64,000 bases of DNA. It comes from Anodontia alba (lineage: Eukaryota; Mollusca; Bivalvia; Lucinida; Lucinidae). Of this stretch, positions 19,709-30,352 are shown piece by piece. Location: assembly GCA_964016985.1 (NCBI GenBank), contig OZ024833.1, positions 58,231,463 to 58,295,462 of the forward strand, in the 5' to 3' direction. Position numbers and translations under genes: made by a program. Each line of letters starts with the position of its first letter. Position 1 is the first letter of the stretch. Under the pieces are notes generated by a model. That model was not told the DNA's origin, made no database searches, and worked only from the letters and a program-made list of their open reading frames with translations.

Positions 19709-20358
19709 ACAAGAGCACCGCATGCGGGTGCCAACGCTCGGCTGCAGTTTCCTTTAGAAATATATAGGGCATGTTTGACATTTTTCAACAAAAATTCTAA
19801 GTCGAAAAAGGGGCATAACTGTGCCAAAAATATTTTGAGGGTTACCTCCCCTATTGGTATGAGTTCCTCTTTTCATAATGAACAACTAGTCTGAGTTTCA
19901 AGTAAATATCTTCAGTAATGACAAAGATATTACAAAATGTCCATTTTTCAACAAAAATTCTAGTCCAAAAAGGGGAATAACTGTGCCAAAAAATATTTTG
20001 AGGGTTACCTCCCCTATTGGTATGAGTTCCCCTTTTCATAATGAACAATTAGTCAGAGTTTCAAGTAAATATCTTCAGTAATGACAGAGATATTACAAAA
20101 TGTCCATTTTTCAACAAAAATTCTAAGTCGAAAAAGGGGCATACCTGTGCCAAAAATATTTTGAGGGTTACCTCCCCTATTGGTATGAGTTCCCCTTTTC
20201 ATAATGAACAACTAGTCTGAGTTTCAAGTAAATATCTTCAGTAATGAGATATTACAAAATGTCCAAGTTTTTGCACCACGATGACGACGACGATGACGAC
20301 GCAGACAACGCCAGAGCTATGACAACACCTCGTCATTTTCTTCGAAAACAGCCGAGCT
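19709..20358 (+). mobile_element. HEL P4: pearl-like element with three about 163-bp units
   Basis: Head AACAAGAGCACCGCATGCGG (hairpin GCACC..GGTGC). Units begin near 19785, 19949 and 20111, each with AAAGGGGCATAACTGTGCC and GGGTTACCTCCCCTATTGG. A GATGACGACGACGATGACG microsatellite and a tail with CTCG..TTTTC-TTC-GAAAA..CGAG pairing end it. Confidence 0.75.
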
Positions 20359-20449
20359 AAAACAAAAAAAAAAATATGTTTATAAGTTTTGATATTAGTC
20401 AAGCTTTTTAATTCTGGATCATTTAATAAATGTATTTATAAAGATATTG

Positions 20450-20585
20450 TTTGTTTGTGTTGAGGTTTTACGGCCCAGTCAACCCAATTGGGTCATGTCG
20501 AGCGCGGTCAGTTTACCTAACCACACGTTTACTGGTTAACCAGTAATGTGCACATTCTTTTGCCAGAAACTGACAACTGCCCTTC
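20450..20585 (-). mobile_element. SINE1 copy, 5'-truncated, with internal deletion
   Basis: The 3' end and part of the central domain are present (to GAAGGGCAGTTGTCAG). The TTTACTGG-GCAGGCTTAGTC segment is shortened. No tRNA head. Confidence 0.8.
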
Positions 20586-20744
20586 ATAATGGCAACATTT
20601 CCTTGCAAATCTAATAAAAGAAGATGCTAAAAAAAAAAAAATAAATAACTTGCCCATATGGCCATAGCTTTAGTTTTTTGCAAAAAATATACCTATTATA
20701 AAATAAAATTAGCACACTATTACCATTTAAACAATATGCTGCAA

Positions 20745-21725
20745 AAAGTTTACAAAAACATTCAAAAGGGCATAGCTCTGCAAATATTTGGTGCACTGTA
20801 ACCTCGAAATAATATGCACTGCTCCAAATCATCGTGTAACTATTTATGAAGTTTCAGCTTGATCAGATGTAAACTGTAGGAAGATTTGCCCTGAAACAAA
20901 AAATTAATAGAAATTTTCAAAGGGGTTTAACTCTGCTAATATTTGGTGGACTGTAACCCTAAAATAATATGCGCTGCTCCACATCATGGTCTAGCTACAA
21001 ATCAAGTTTCAGTTTGATCGGATGTAAACTGTAGGAGGAATTAGTCCGAAACTAAAAGTTTACAGAAATTTTCAAAGGGGCATAACTCTGCCAACATTTG
21101 GTGCACTGTAACCTCGAAATAATATGCGCTGCTCCTCATCGTGTAACTATTTATGAAGTTTTAGCTTGATCGGATGTAAACTGTAGGGGAATTTAGCCAG
21201 AAATGAAAAATTAATAGAAATTTTCAAAGGGGTATAGCTCTGCTAATATTTAGTGAACTGTAACCTTGAAATAATATGCACTGCTCCAAATCATGGTCTA
21301 ACTACAAATCAAGTTTCAGCTTGATTGGATGTAAACTGTAGGAGGAGTTAGCCTGAAATGAAAAGTTTACAGAAATTTTCAAAGGGGCATAACTCTGCTA
21401 ATATTTGGTGGACTGTAACCTCTAAATAATACCGGTATGCGCTGCTCCGTATCATGGTCTAACTATAAATGAAGTTTCAGCTTGATCAGATGTAAATTGT
21501 AGGAGGAGTTAACCAGAAATGAAAAGTTTACAGAAATTTTCAAAGGGGCATAACTCTGCAAACATTTGGTGGACTGTAACCCCGAAACAATATGTGCTGC
21601 TCCCCATCATGGTCTAACTATTTAGCAAGTTTCAGCTTGATCGGATGTAAACTGTAGGAGGAGTTAGCCAGAAACGAAAAAGTTTACAGATGGACGGACC
21701 GACGCCATACCCCGTAACATAATAC
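20745..21725 (+). repeat. HEL P5: six tandem units of about 156 bp
   Basis: TTCAAAGGGGCATAACTCTG recurs near 20762, 20915, 21072, 21222, 21377 and 21538, each followed by ATTTGGTGGACTGTAACC and TCAGCTTGATCGGATGTAAA. Ends in GATGGACGGACCGACGCC. No clear terminal hairpin; open frames across it are repeat artefacts. Confidence 0.8.
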
Positions 21726-22082
21726 ATCCCGTTTTTTAAATGCGTATATAAAAACCATGTTTGGATCAAACAGCACTTTGGGAATTCTGAAACGTGGCTA
21801 TTACAGGAAAGAGGCTGTTGTCATGAGTTGAATGCTCATTGAGGTTCCATTGCAGGAATGAACTTCATTTTTTGTGGATTTTACTGATGTGTAAACATGG
21901 GAGAATCACTCACAAGCTGAATAAAGCCTATATGGATTGATGATAAGTTTGTTGATGATTCACCTGCATATACACATTGATTATTCCAAAAAAAGTAAAA
22001 TTCAATTCTTACACTTCAATCGTGGTCATGATTATGTTGAAAACTTGAGTTAAAAAGCTTATTAAAAAATAGTTTCAAGATT

Positions 22083-23911
22083 CTACAAGAATTCCGCGGA
22101 AGGCGTCATCGCATCTGCCGGGGCAAAAGTCACAGGTGCCACAATCAGAATGTGGTTATTAAATAAGTTTATTTCATTCTTAGCAGTGCTTAGTTGGAAA
22201 ACTGGGCTAAAAAAAAATGTAGACAAAGTGCCTAGTGGGGCACATATATTCCAGGCCAGTGCCATTCCCTCTAATGGCTATATCTTCAGCACTGACTTTT
22301 CGTATTATACAGCCCAATGATAATGGAACGTAGATGTAAAATGTGTAAAAGTCACTGGAGCATGAAATATAGGTCAAGGTCACAGGTCAACGTACCTGCT
22401 AATTCAGTACATCAAGGAGAAGCACTATGCAAGGTATGGTGGTTGTAGGCCTTATAGTTGAAGAGTTATCAAACATCAACGTAAAATGTGTCAAATATAG
22501 GTCAAGGTCACCGGGTCAGGGTACCTGCCAACCCAGTGCAATGAGGTAAAGCACTATGCAAGGTTTAGTGGTAGTAGGTCTTTTACTTGAGAAGATACCA
22601 AACATCAACATAAAATGTGTCAAAGTCACTGGAGTGCAAAATATAGGTCAAGGCCACCAGGTCAAGGTACCTGCCAAGTCAGTACATTGAGAAGAAGCAC
22701 TATATAAGATTTGGTGGTTGAAGGCCTTACAGTTGAGGACATATTGAAGGGCGACGTAAAAGGTGTAAAAGACAATGGAGCACGAAATATAGGTCAAGGT
22801 CACCCAGTCAAGGTACCTGCTGAGTCCGTACATTGAGGAGAAGCACTATGCGAGGTTTGATTGTTGTAGGCCTTATAGTTGAGGAGATATTGAACGTCGA
22901 CTTAAAAAAATGTGTAAAAGGCACTGAAGCGCAAAATATAGGTCAAGGTCACCGGGTCAAGATAACTGCCAAGTCGGTACATCTAGGAGAGGCACTATGC
23001 AAGGTTTGGTGGCTAGAGGTCTTACACTTAAGGAGATCTGGAACGTTGACGTAAATTATGTCAAAGTCATTGCAGCCAAAATATAGGTCAAGGTCACCAG
23101 GTCAAGGTATCTGCCGAGTCAGTAAATTGAGAAGAAGCACTTTGTAAGGTTTGATGATTGTAGGCCTTATAGTTGAGGAGATATCAAACGTCGACGCAAA
23201 ATGTGTCAGTCACTGGAGCGCAAAATTTAGGTCAAGGTCACTGGGTCAAGGTATCTGCCGAGTCAGTACATCTAGGAGAAGCACTATGCAACATTTGGTA
23301 GCTGTACGCCTTATAGTTGAGAAGATCTGGAATGTCAACGTAAATTATGTCAAAGTCAATGGAGCACAAAATATAGGTCAAGGTCACTGGGTCAATGTAC
23401 CTGCCAAGTCTGGAGGTCAGGGAGATGTGTCATGCAAGGTGTGATGGTTGTTGTAGAATTGTAGTTGATTAGAATACTAACTTTGACGTAAATGTCGAAC
23501 TTCGACATAACAGAAGTGTTAACAGACAGACAGACGGACAGACGAATGGAAAAGCGGGCACCTATGTCGCAAAGTCAGGAGGTCAGGGAGATGTTTCATA
23601 CAAGGTTTGATGGTTGTTTAGTCTTGTAGTTGATCAGAATACTAACTTCGACATAAATGTCGAACTTCGACATAAATGTTGACAGATGGACGGACGAACG
23701 GACAGACGAACGGAAAAGCGGACGCCTATGTCCCAAAGTCAGGAGGTCAGGGAGATGTTTCACGCAAGGTTTGATGGTTGGTTAGTCTTGTAGTTGATTA
23801 GAATACTAACTTTGACATAAATGTCGAACTTCGACATAAATGTTGACAGACGGACGGACTGACAGAAAATCGGACGCCTATATCGCACCCTGCTACAAGC
23901 AGGTGCGATAA
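22083..23911 (+). mobile_element. HEL P6: pearl-like element with two arrays
   Basis: Head TACAAGAATTCCGCGGAAGG. Array 1 (22368-23460) has about eight units of near 146 bp, nearly all with ATAGGTCAAGGTCAC. Array 2 (23480-23880) has three units of near 165-175 bp, each including its own GACGGACAGACGAACGG microsatellite. The terminal hairpin is ATCGCACC-CTGC-loop-GCAGGTGCGAT at 23880-23908. 23912-24049 holds nothing recognisable. Confidence 0.8.
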
Positions 23912-24049
23912 TAAATACTGTTTTGACTGTTCTCAACCAATCAAATTATGCAAAATTAGTATATTTATAATTAAAGTAGCACGTCTAAAAGTGAGTGGGG
24001 TACTAGGTTTTATTTTATCATTTACATTTTCTTATAAAACATTTTACTA

Positions 24050-25380
24050 TGAGGGTCGTGCAAAAAGTTCTGTCACTAATAGGCTTCCTTGGTTTTATCC
24101 CAGGTATATTTTAAAATGCTTCACTGCACTTGAATGGTGTGTTGAATAGCTAACGATACCCATTTATTTCCTGAAATTGCTTTCCAACTGACCGAGTTAT
24201 TTCAAATTGAAATAGATGCAGTCATATACACTGACCAATTTACTTGTAACATTGGAACATGGACCAGAAGACTGAAATTCGTAGCTATATTAAATGCCGC
24301 ATTAGGCTTAATATAGATTCAAAGCAGATATTTAGTGAATTGTGTGGTATATATGGACCTCAGACCATTTCAATGCGCACAGTTTTTAGGTGGGTTAAAG
24401 CTTTTAAAGCTGGGAAATTTTCTGTTGAAGATGATACTCATCCTGGAAGGCCTAAAACCTCTGTTACCAAGGCTAACATCACTGCTGTAAAAATTGTGGT
24501 CGAACAGGATGCGCCATTGTCTGTCAAAGATATAGCTAGTTGTACTGGCATATCAGAAGGCAGTGTGCAAACAATTCTGAAAAAGCGTTTGGACCTGAGA
24601 AAGGTTTGCGTTAAGTGGGTACCTCATTTGCTCACTGAGGAGCAAAAGACACAACGCCTTAAATGTGCCCTTTTTGAAGACATACAAAGGCTGTAATAGT
24701 CAGGTTATTTCTAACTTGCTAACAGGTGATGAAACCTGGGTGTACATGTTTGAGCCACAAAGAAGGGCTGATAATAAGCAATTGAAGGGAAACGATAAAA
24801 ATGCCCATGTATTGCCAAGAGAACCATAAGTTCAAAAAAGATGTTGTATGCAATTTTCTTTAATTCAAGTGGGCCAGTTGTTCAAGTGCCTTGTCCATCT
24901 GATCATACAGTCACTGGCCAATTCTACAAGAATTCTGTACTGAAGAAAGTGAAAGAGTTTTACAATAAGAAACGACCAAGCAAAGGATGGTCAGGAGTCC
25001 ACCTTTTACAACCCCTCCTCTCATAAGTGTGAGGTTGCTAAGTCTGTTTTGGCTTCTGAAAAGGTGAAAGTCTTAAACAATCTACCTTTAATCACCTGAC
25101 CTGAGTCCCTGTGACTTCTTTTTATTTCCAAGGCTTAAGAAAATGCTTTCTGGAAATAAGTATACGTCTAGAAGTTCTCTTGGCAGCGCTATTTATCAGT
25201 GTCTCCAACAGATACCAAAAGAAGACTATTTATCTGCTTTTCGCGGCTGGGTAAAAAGGTTACAAAAATGTGTTTCAGTAAAGGGGGAATACTTTGAAGG
25301 TTTGTAATAAAAATATGTTTGATAAAATGTAGCACTGAAGTAATCCGAACCCAGTGACAAAACTTTTTGCAGGACCCTTG
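24050..25380 (+). mobile_element. Mariner-like element 1, about 1.33 kb
   Basis: TA at 24048-24049 and 25381-25382 flank inverted repeats of about 28 bp (left contains GAGGGTCGTGCAAAAAGTT; right is its inverse with four mismatches). Length, TA target and a single transposase are typical of mariner. The transposase is broken, so the copy cannot be autonomous. Confidence 0.93.
24259..25307 (+). pseudogene. Mariner-like transposase 1, disrupted
   Basis: The first 145 codons are intact: MDQKTEIRSYIKCR, then the N-terminal paired-type helix-turn-helix region (FRWVKAFKAG, GRPKTSV, and a second helix-turn-helix ending SVQTILKK). The frame then stops at 24694, shifts, and resumes with TGDETWVY (first catalytic Asp) near 24726. 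The second-Asp region near 25010 is scrambled (SHKCEVAK follows, but the HDN motif is not readable). The third-Asp region SPCDFFLFPRLKK survives near 25110 in another frame, ending KGEYFEGL. At least two shifts and several stops are present. The family acts in the nucleus to cut and paste its element. Confidence 0.9.
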
Positions 25381-25408
25381 TACAAAATGATTTTGGACAG
25401 CTGTAGTA

Positions 25409-26688
25409 CGAGAGTGAGTCAATAAGTAACCAGCCTAACTTATTTCAAGTTGAGATCCACCTCTTCTTTTTCGATGTAATTGCCCTCTAGTGTGATGCAC
25501 TTAGACCAACGGTGTTCAAGTGCCATCAGCCCAGAACTGAAAAAGTCAGGGTCCTTTCCATTGACCCACTCCTCAACTGCCGTCACGACTTCTTCATCAG
25601 ACCGGAAATGAAGTCCACGGATATCCATTTTCAATTTTGGGAATAGGAAGGAGTTGCTAGGAGCCAGGTCAGGCGAATAGGCAGGATGTGGTATTAATTC
25701 ATACCCGTTTCGCTCTACAGCATCCATTGCAACTTTGCAAGTGTGGACTCTCGAGTTGTCCTGTTGCAGCAAAACACCTTTAGAGAGTTTACCTCAGCGT
25801 TTTTCACGGATGGCAGTTCTCAGCTGGTCTAACAAGTTTGCATAGTACACTCATGTTATTGTACTTCTCTTGGGTAAAAAGTCCAACATAATAACGACTT
25901 TTGCATCCCAAAATACTGTGGCCATCACCTTGCCAGCAGATGGTTGCATCTTGAACTTCTTTGGCCGCGGGGATCCAGGCCCTACCCACTGACGACTCTG
26001 AGCTTTATTCTCTGGCTCATAATAATGAACCCAAGTCTCATCTACAGTCACCAGACACAAAAGAAAATCATCTTTTGACCTAAAACGCTTCAACAAGGCG
26101 CTGCATACTGATCCTCTGGTTGCCATTTGCTCATCGCTAAGGGATTTGGGGACCCAACGGGCTGTTAGCTTGCGCATACCTAAATGATCATGTAAGATTG
26201 TTGAAACGCTACCATGTGAAATGCCTAATGTCTGCGCTATTTCTTCCACCTGAATTCGCCTATCAGAGTATACCAGATCCCAAACTTTCTTACACATTTC
26301 TTCGTCGGTGGCATCCAGTGGGTATCAAGACCTGGCTTCATCTTCTAAAGACGTTCTTCCGCATTTGAATTCCCCTACCCAGAATTTAACGAGCATAAGA
26401 TGGTGCAGAAGACCCTATAAACATCGGCTCACTCGCCATGTATTTCCTTGCCTGTTTTACCTTTTAAATACAAGTACCAAATTACAGCACGGTACTCAAC
26501 TTTAGATGAAAAGCATGTCTTTGCATCACTAGCCATGTTTGACACTCAATATCTTATTAAAGAATGACTTGATACATGTGCAATTTTGTACCCATGTATA
26601 AAACATATATTGAAACAAAGCATGAAAATCGTGACTGCCTTGGTCCATTGGAAATGGGATAGGCTGGTTATTTATTGACACGCCCTCG
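25409..26688 (-). mobile_element. Mariner-like element 2, about 1.28 kb, different subfamily
   Basis: TA at 25407-25408 and 26689-26690 flank inverted repeats: left CGAGAGTGAGTCAATAAGTA, right the inverse of CGAGGGCGTGTCAATAAATA. These do not resemble the ends of element 1, only 28 bp away. The transposase is read on the minus strand. Confidence 0.93.
25440..26536 (-). pseudogene. Mariner-like transposase 2, disrupted and missing a catalytic Asp
   Basis: Start MASDAKTCFSSKVEYR at 26536. A stop near 26433 and frame damage to about 26300 follow. The longest intact part (26297-25851) holds a helix-turn-helix (QTLGISHGSVSTIL), the WVPKSL linker and VDETWVHYYEPE (first Asp). In-frame TGA codons lie near 25850 and 25796. 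The C-terminal part has QQDNSRVH (second Asp) and YSPDLAPSN, where the family has Asp at the last position (third Asp of the D,D34D triad), here Asn. Ends ...VDLNLK. Confidence 0.92.
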
Positions 26689-26697
26689 TATAACATG

Positions 26698-26752
26698 AAA
26701 TAATGATGATGAGATGACGATCCTGAAGATGATGATGACAATGATGACAAAG
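26698..26752. repeat. Imperfect ATG/GAT microsatellite
   Basis: ATAATGATGATGAGATGACG followed by GATGATGATGACAATGATG, directly beside the right end of mariner 2. Confidence 0.8.
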
Positions 26753-26877
26753 ATTTTGTGTGTTAGTTCTTTTTCAACAGTATTTCAGTCAAAGCCTGAC
26801 AACGGAATGGTTTTTGCAATGATTTAGTACCGTAAGGTCTAAGTAATGTTCTCCTTCCAGCAGGATTTAAATCTTAT

Positions 26878-27075
26878 CCCTATCCTGCTGAACCTGGATA
26901 TAACCTGCCTTTGCAAACAGTGTAGATCCAGATCAGTTGGCTTCAGCAACTGATCTGGATCTGCACTGTTTGTCACTAAGTATGTAAATTTGTATCAACA
27001 ATCTGGATCAGGTGATCTGACTGGCTGAAAATTAGAAGTGGGTGTGGCATCTAAATTTATTTAGCATGACAAGGG
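26878..27075. mobile_element. MITE-B copy
   Basis: Left end CCCTATCCTGCTGAA preceded by TTAT; right end AGCATGACAAGGG followed by TTAA at 27076-27079. Core hairpin at 26914-26970; CTGACTGGCTG replaces the CCAAT motif. A tRNA-like A-box fragment (GTGCTAACCACTAAGCC) follows at 27080-27122. Confidence 0.82.
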
Positions 27076-27285
27076 TTAAGATCAGAATGGAGAAGTGCTA
27101 ACCACTAAGCCATATGGATGCTTCTCGCAGATTATCAGAGGAAAAAAGAAACAGAAACACTGCAAACAGACTTGGAAATCGTAACAGACATTTGGATTGA
27201 CATGCCTGAGTAGGCAGTGCAGACCACAATCAGATGCTGCATTCCCAGGGTATACACTGTTTTTAACTCATCCAGTATTTCTTAA

Positions 27286-27491
27286 CCTTTGCCATGCTGA
27301 ATAAATTAAATGACATGCCCCACTTATAATTCTCAGCCAATAAGAATCCTTGATACAGATTGTTGGTATAAATTCAGATACTAAATGGCAAACAGTGCAG
27401 ATCCAGATCAGTTGGTTTCCTCATAAGCATACTGATCTGGATCTACACTGTTTGCAAAGGCAGGTAATATCCGGGCTCAGCTGGAGAAGGG
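27286..27491. mobile_element. MITE-B copy nested in MITE-D
   Basis: TTAA at 27282-27285; the right flank has decayed to TCAA. CCTTTGCCATGCTGAA start; AGCTGGAGAAGGG end; CAGCCAATAAGAATC block and core hairpin present. Confidence 0.82.
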
Positions 27492-27575
27492 TCAAGAGAC
27501 CTCCATCTGTAGTCAAAATGACAAATTTTAGGACAAGTTTGGTAAGGTGTAATGGTGTCCCCATATTTAGGGTAA

Positions 27576-27818
27576 TTGATTGAGGTTTTATTTGCCCAGT
27601 CAACCCATTAGGGTCATGTCAAGCCAGTCAGTTACCAAGCCACACTTTTCCTGGGCATGCTTAGTCCTCTGAGCAGTGACCCAGTATTTGTGCTCATTCT
27701 TTCACCAGAAACTGAACAAGAGCCCTCCTTGAATCAGCAGAAGGGAGAAAATCACCATAGAAAATATTTCTATACAAAAGAATGTTGCAAGTCACGGCAG
27801 AGATCAAACCTGCTACCT
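27576..27818 (-). mobile_element. SINE1 copy, 5'-truncated, 15-bp target duplication
   Basis: CCATATTTAGGGTAA occurs at 27561-27575 and 27819-27833. The SINE runs from inside the tRNA-like head (about the B box) to GCAAATAAAACCTCAATC. It hit the right end of the MITE-D. Confidence 0.9.
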
Positions 27819-27920
27819 CCATATTTAGGGTAAATACTTATTTCCTCTACAGAATTTTGGCAACAACATAGCTCTAAAGATAAATGCACTTTTTTCACCA
27901 AAAATTGTTGACATTTGTTC

Positions 27921-28045
27921 TAACCCTAGTCCTGCTAAACCAGGATATGTCCTGCCCTTGCAAATTAGTAATTAGTACCCACAACGTATCATTTTGTGGA
28001 GAAATAAGGAAAATATTTTCCAGATACCCCCTTTTATCTGGTACT
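27921..28045. repeat. MITE-B left fragment joined to a MITE-A right fragment
   Basis: CCCTAGTCCTGCTAAACCAG up to TTGCAAATTAG, then AGTACCCACAACGTATC and TTTGTGGAGAAATAAGG. Neither has its other half. 28046-28219 is unassigned. Confidence 0.55.
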
Positions 28046-28223
28046 ATGAAACAACATTACCTTCCATCATCAGTCTCTTTCAGCTGGAAAAGTAAACTCC
28101 TATAAATCCTTATGCAGTACCATGCGGGTTTTCATTTACCAAACTTATTCAAAATATTCAGACACTTAACTCTTTAACTGCCTTCTCTTAAAATTTGAAC
28201 AATAAACTCTGGCTGCCTATTAA

Positions 28224-28405
28224 CCCATTTATGCCCAGTGGATTCTTCTACCTTAACTCTTTGGACCTGTCCATTTCCGTCTGGTTAGTTTTATAATTAG
28301 CATGGTTTACAGACATTCCTGTACTTAATACAACATACGTGGCATCTGATCAGGGTCTACACTGTTTGCCAATGTACTTTTTATGGGACACCAGGCATAA
28401 ATGGG
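28224..28405. mobile_element. MITE-D3 copy with TTAA duplication
   Basis: TTAA at 28220-28223 and 28406-28409. Ends CCCATTTATGCCCAGTG and CCAGGCATAAATGGG. It contains one core arm GATCAGGGTCTACACTGTTT. Confidence 0.78.
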
Positions 28406-28424
28406 TTAATATATGTCTTACAAC

Positions 28425-28668
28425 TAATAGATGAGTGGCAAACAGTGTAGACCCTAATCAGAAGATGAATTCTGCTTATATTCTGTGGCATCTGATCTGG
28501 TTCTATACTGTTTGCTAAGAAGACCTGTCTGAATATCCAGGGCTCAAATGGTATTTCCCTTATCTGTTTATAGTATATTCCTTTTCTCAATTTGATACAC
28601 TTGAATGTCACCATTACCTGGCAACTTTGTAAAAACTGAATAATGTTCTTTCAACTCCCCGTCTTTTT
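28425..28668. repeat. MITE-D core region, decayed
   Basis: GAGTGGCAAACAGTGTAGAC with partner ATCTGATCTGGTTCTATACT at 28435-28512; ends blurred (GACCTGTCTGAATATCCAGG). No gene in the rest. Confidence 0.5.
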
Positions 28669-28876
28669 AATGCTTAGCATGCTGGGTAAAAACTTCAGCA
28701 GACAATATTTTCATTTTTTTATTTTTCATTTTTCCCAGAAAACAGGGTTTCACATTTCAAACAAACTGTCTCCGTAGGATACATATTTACCTGAAATGTT
28801 AAACCCTGTTTCCTCAGAAAAACAAGTATAAAAATATCAATTTGTCATCCGCTAAATTTGCTGAAAGTGCTAAAGG
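28669..28876. mobile_element. MITE-C copy
   Basis: AATGCTTAGCATGCTGGGTA start, AAACAGGGTTTCACATTTCA arm and its inverse near 28795, right end GAAAGTGCTAAAGGTTAA. Confidence 0.7.
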
Positions 28877-29068
28877 TTAAATACCTAAAAAGATACAGTT
28901 GCCATAGTACCCGTGTACAGGTGATGCATTGCTTTTCTATAAAAGGATATTTGCTTGCTATGTCTATTATTAGGCCAAAACAAAATATATATGTGTTTCT
29001 GGTTTTCCAACCTACAGTGTGGACCATGTTTTTTTTTTTCTCATCACATCATTCTCTTTCCTTGTTAA

Positions 29069-29273
29069 CCCTTGTCATGCTGAACCGGATATGCTCTGCA
29101 TTTGCAAACAGTGTAGATCCAGATCAGTTGGCTTCTGAAGAAGCCAACTGATCTGGATCTGCACTGTTTGCCATTAAGTATGTGAATTTATAACAACAAT
29201 CCAGATCAAGTAATCTGATTGGCTGAAAATTAGAAGTGGGCATGGCATCTTAATTTATTCAGCAGGACAAGGG
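29069..29273. mobile_element. MITE-B copy with TTAA duplication
   Basis: TTAA at 29065-29068 and 29274-29277; CCCTTGTCATGCTGAA and TTCAGCAGGACAAGGG ends. Near-perfect core hairpin at 29103-29170; inverted CCAAT CTGATTGGCTG near 29215. Confidence 0.92.
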
Positions 29274-29277
29274 TTAA

Positions 29278-29345
29278 CCCTCGTCCTGCTGAACCCAGGA
29301 TATGCCCTGCCTTTGCAAACAGAGAAGAACCAGATCAAGGGCAAA
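29278..29345. repeat. MITE-B left fragment abutting the previous copy
   Basis: CCCTCGTCCTGCTGAACCCA starts directly after the TTAA at 29274-29277, then GCCTTTGCAAACAGAG before homology is lost. 29346-29639 is AT-rich with nothing recognised. Confidence 0.7.
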
Positions 29346-29639
29346 CATATTCATTAATTTTGGAAGGTAACAGCAATCATATTTGTTATTTCTTTTAGCC
29401 TTATGGTAATGGCAAAAGAAACTGGAGTACCATGTCATTATGGTGAAATAATTTTTATAACTGATTTAGATGAAAAGTCACAAAGCATACAATAAAATGC
29501 TTATTGTTACTTACAGTGATTTTTAAGGGGTCTGTGGATGGAGTACCTTTTTCTCAAAAACCGTAATTCCATATATTTTTGAGCCAATACTTAAACACTG
29601 TGAAGCGATATTGGAAGTGCCATATTATCATAACTGCTG

Positions 29640-29750
29640 TAGCCATATGACCTCTGAATAGGTCATATGACCTCTGAATAGGTCATGTGACCAGACAGAC
29701 ATAAAAAAAATAATAATAATAATAAATAAATAAAAAAAAAATAAGAAAGA
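29640..29750. repeat. 21-bp minisatellite and AT-rich simple repeat
   Basis: ATATGACCTCTGAATAGGTC repeats about 2.5 times at 29644-29690. A/TAA simple repeats follow at 29700-29745. Confidence 0.8.
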
Positions 29751-29884
29751 AAAGCACTGCAAGATGCAAGAGACGGGTGCAATGCGCAATTCAGGCAGGA
29801 TATGGACAGATACTTCTGCCAATTGTCCAAAATTATGGTAATAACCCTATGTATTGGCACAGCAAAGAAAGTGAAAAAGACTTG

Positions 29885-30120
29885 TTCACATTATAGATCA
29901 AGTATGGTAAGGAGTTTAAGTGTCCCAATATTTAGAATAAATACTGTATCACCAAAATTAAACGTAGTTACAAGGAATGGCTATACTTTCAGGGGAAACA
30001 ACTTTGTCAAAATTAAAATTATTTTTGACTCCTTACTTCCTGAAAAGGAATGTACTCTAACAGGGAAGAATTTGCTCCCCTTGGGAGCAAATTCTTTCCT
30101 TTTAGAGTACACTTCTTTTA
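29885..30120. repeat. MITE-D right end, then MITE-H hairpin
   Basis: 29900-29945: AGTATGGTAAGGAGTTTAAG then TGTCCCAATATTTAG. 30040-30120: H palindrome with GAATTTGCTCCCCTTGGGAG centre and AGTGTACTCT-like outer arms. Confidence 0.6.
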
Positions 30121-30352
30121 ATGAGAGACAATTGGTGCACAGAAGAGCAAAGTTAACAGGAAGTCACAAAAGTTATCTCCCTTGTAAAAATGGAGGTAAA
30201 TCTTCCAAGAGTATCAAGTCCCCTTAAACAGATTCTGAATGGTTGGCACAGGATTTATTTGGGACTGGTAGACTGGAAATAGTGACCAACTTTTAGTACC
30301 ACCTTTACCATAATATCAGGACACCTTATCTCCTGTCCATTCTTATCTTTAA

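Larger units (their letters stand above)
27170..27835. mobile_element. MITE-D host of two nested insertions
   Basis: D pieces: 27170-27281 (GACATGCCTGAGTAGGCAGT, core, CTCATCCAGTATTTC), 27492-27575 (AATTTTAGGACAAGTTTGGT, GTGTCCCCATATTTAGGG) and 27819-27835. MITE-B (27286-27491) and SINE1 (27576-27818) interrupt it. Confidence 0.75.

Noticed and set aside
20611..20832. Hydrophobic minus-strand frame that could look like a membrane protein
   Set aside because: The phenylalanine runs come from A tracts and P5 unit sequence.
23151..23444. 97-codon open frame in P6
   Set aside because: Repeats the same phrases as other P6 units; an array artefact.
29802..30227. 141-codon plus-strand open frame
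   Set aside because: Built from the MITE-D end and MITE-H hairpin; no domain, and the composition matches the surrounding non-coding DNA.
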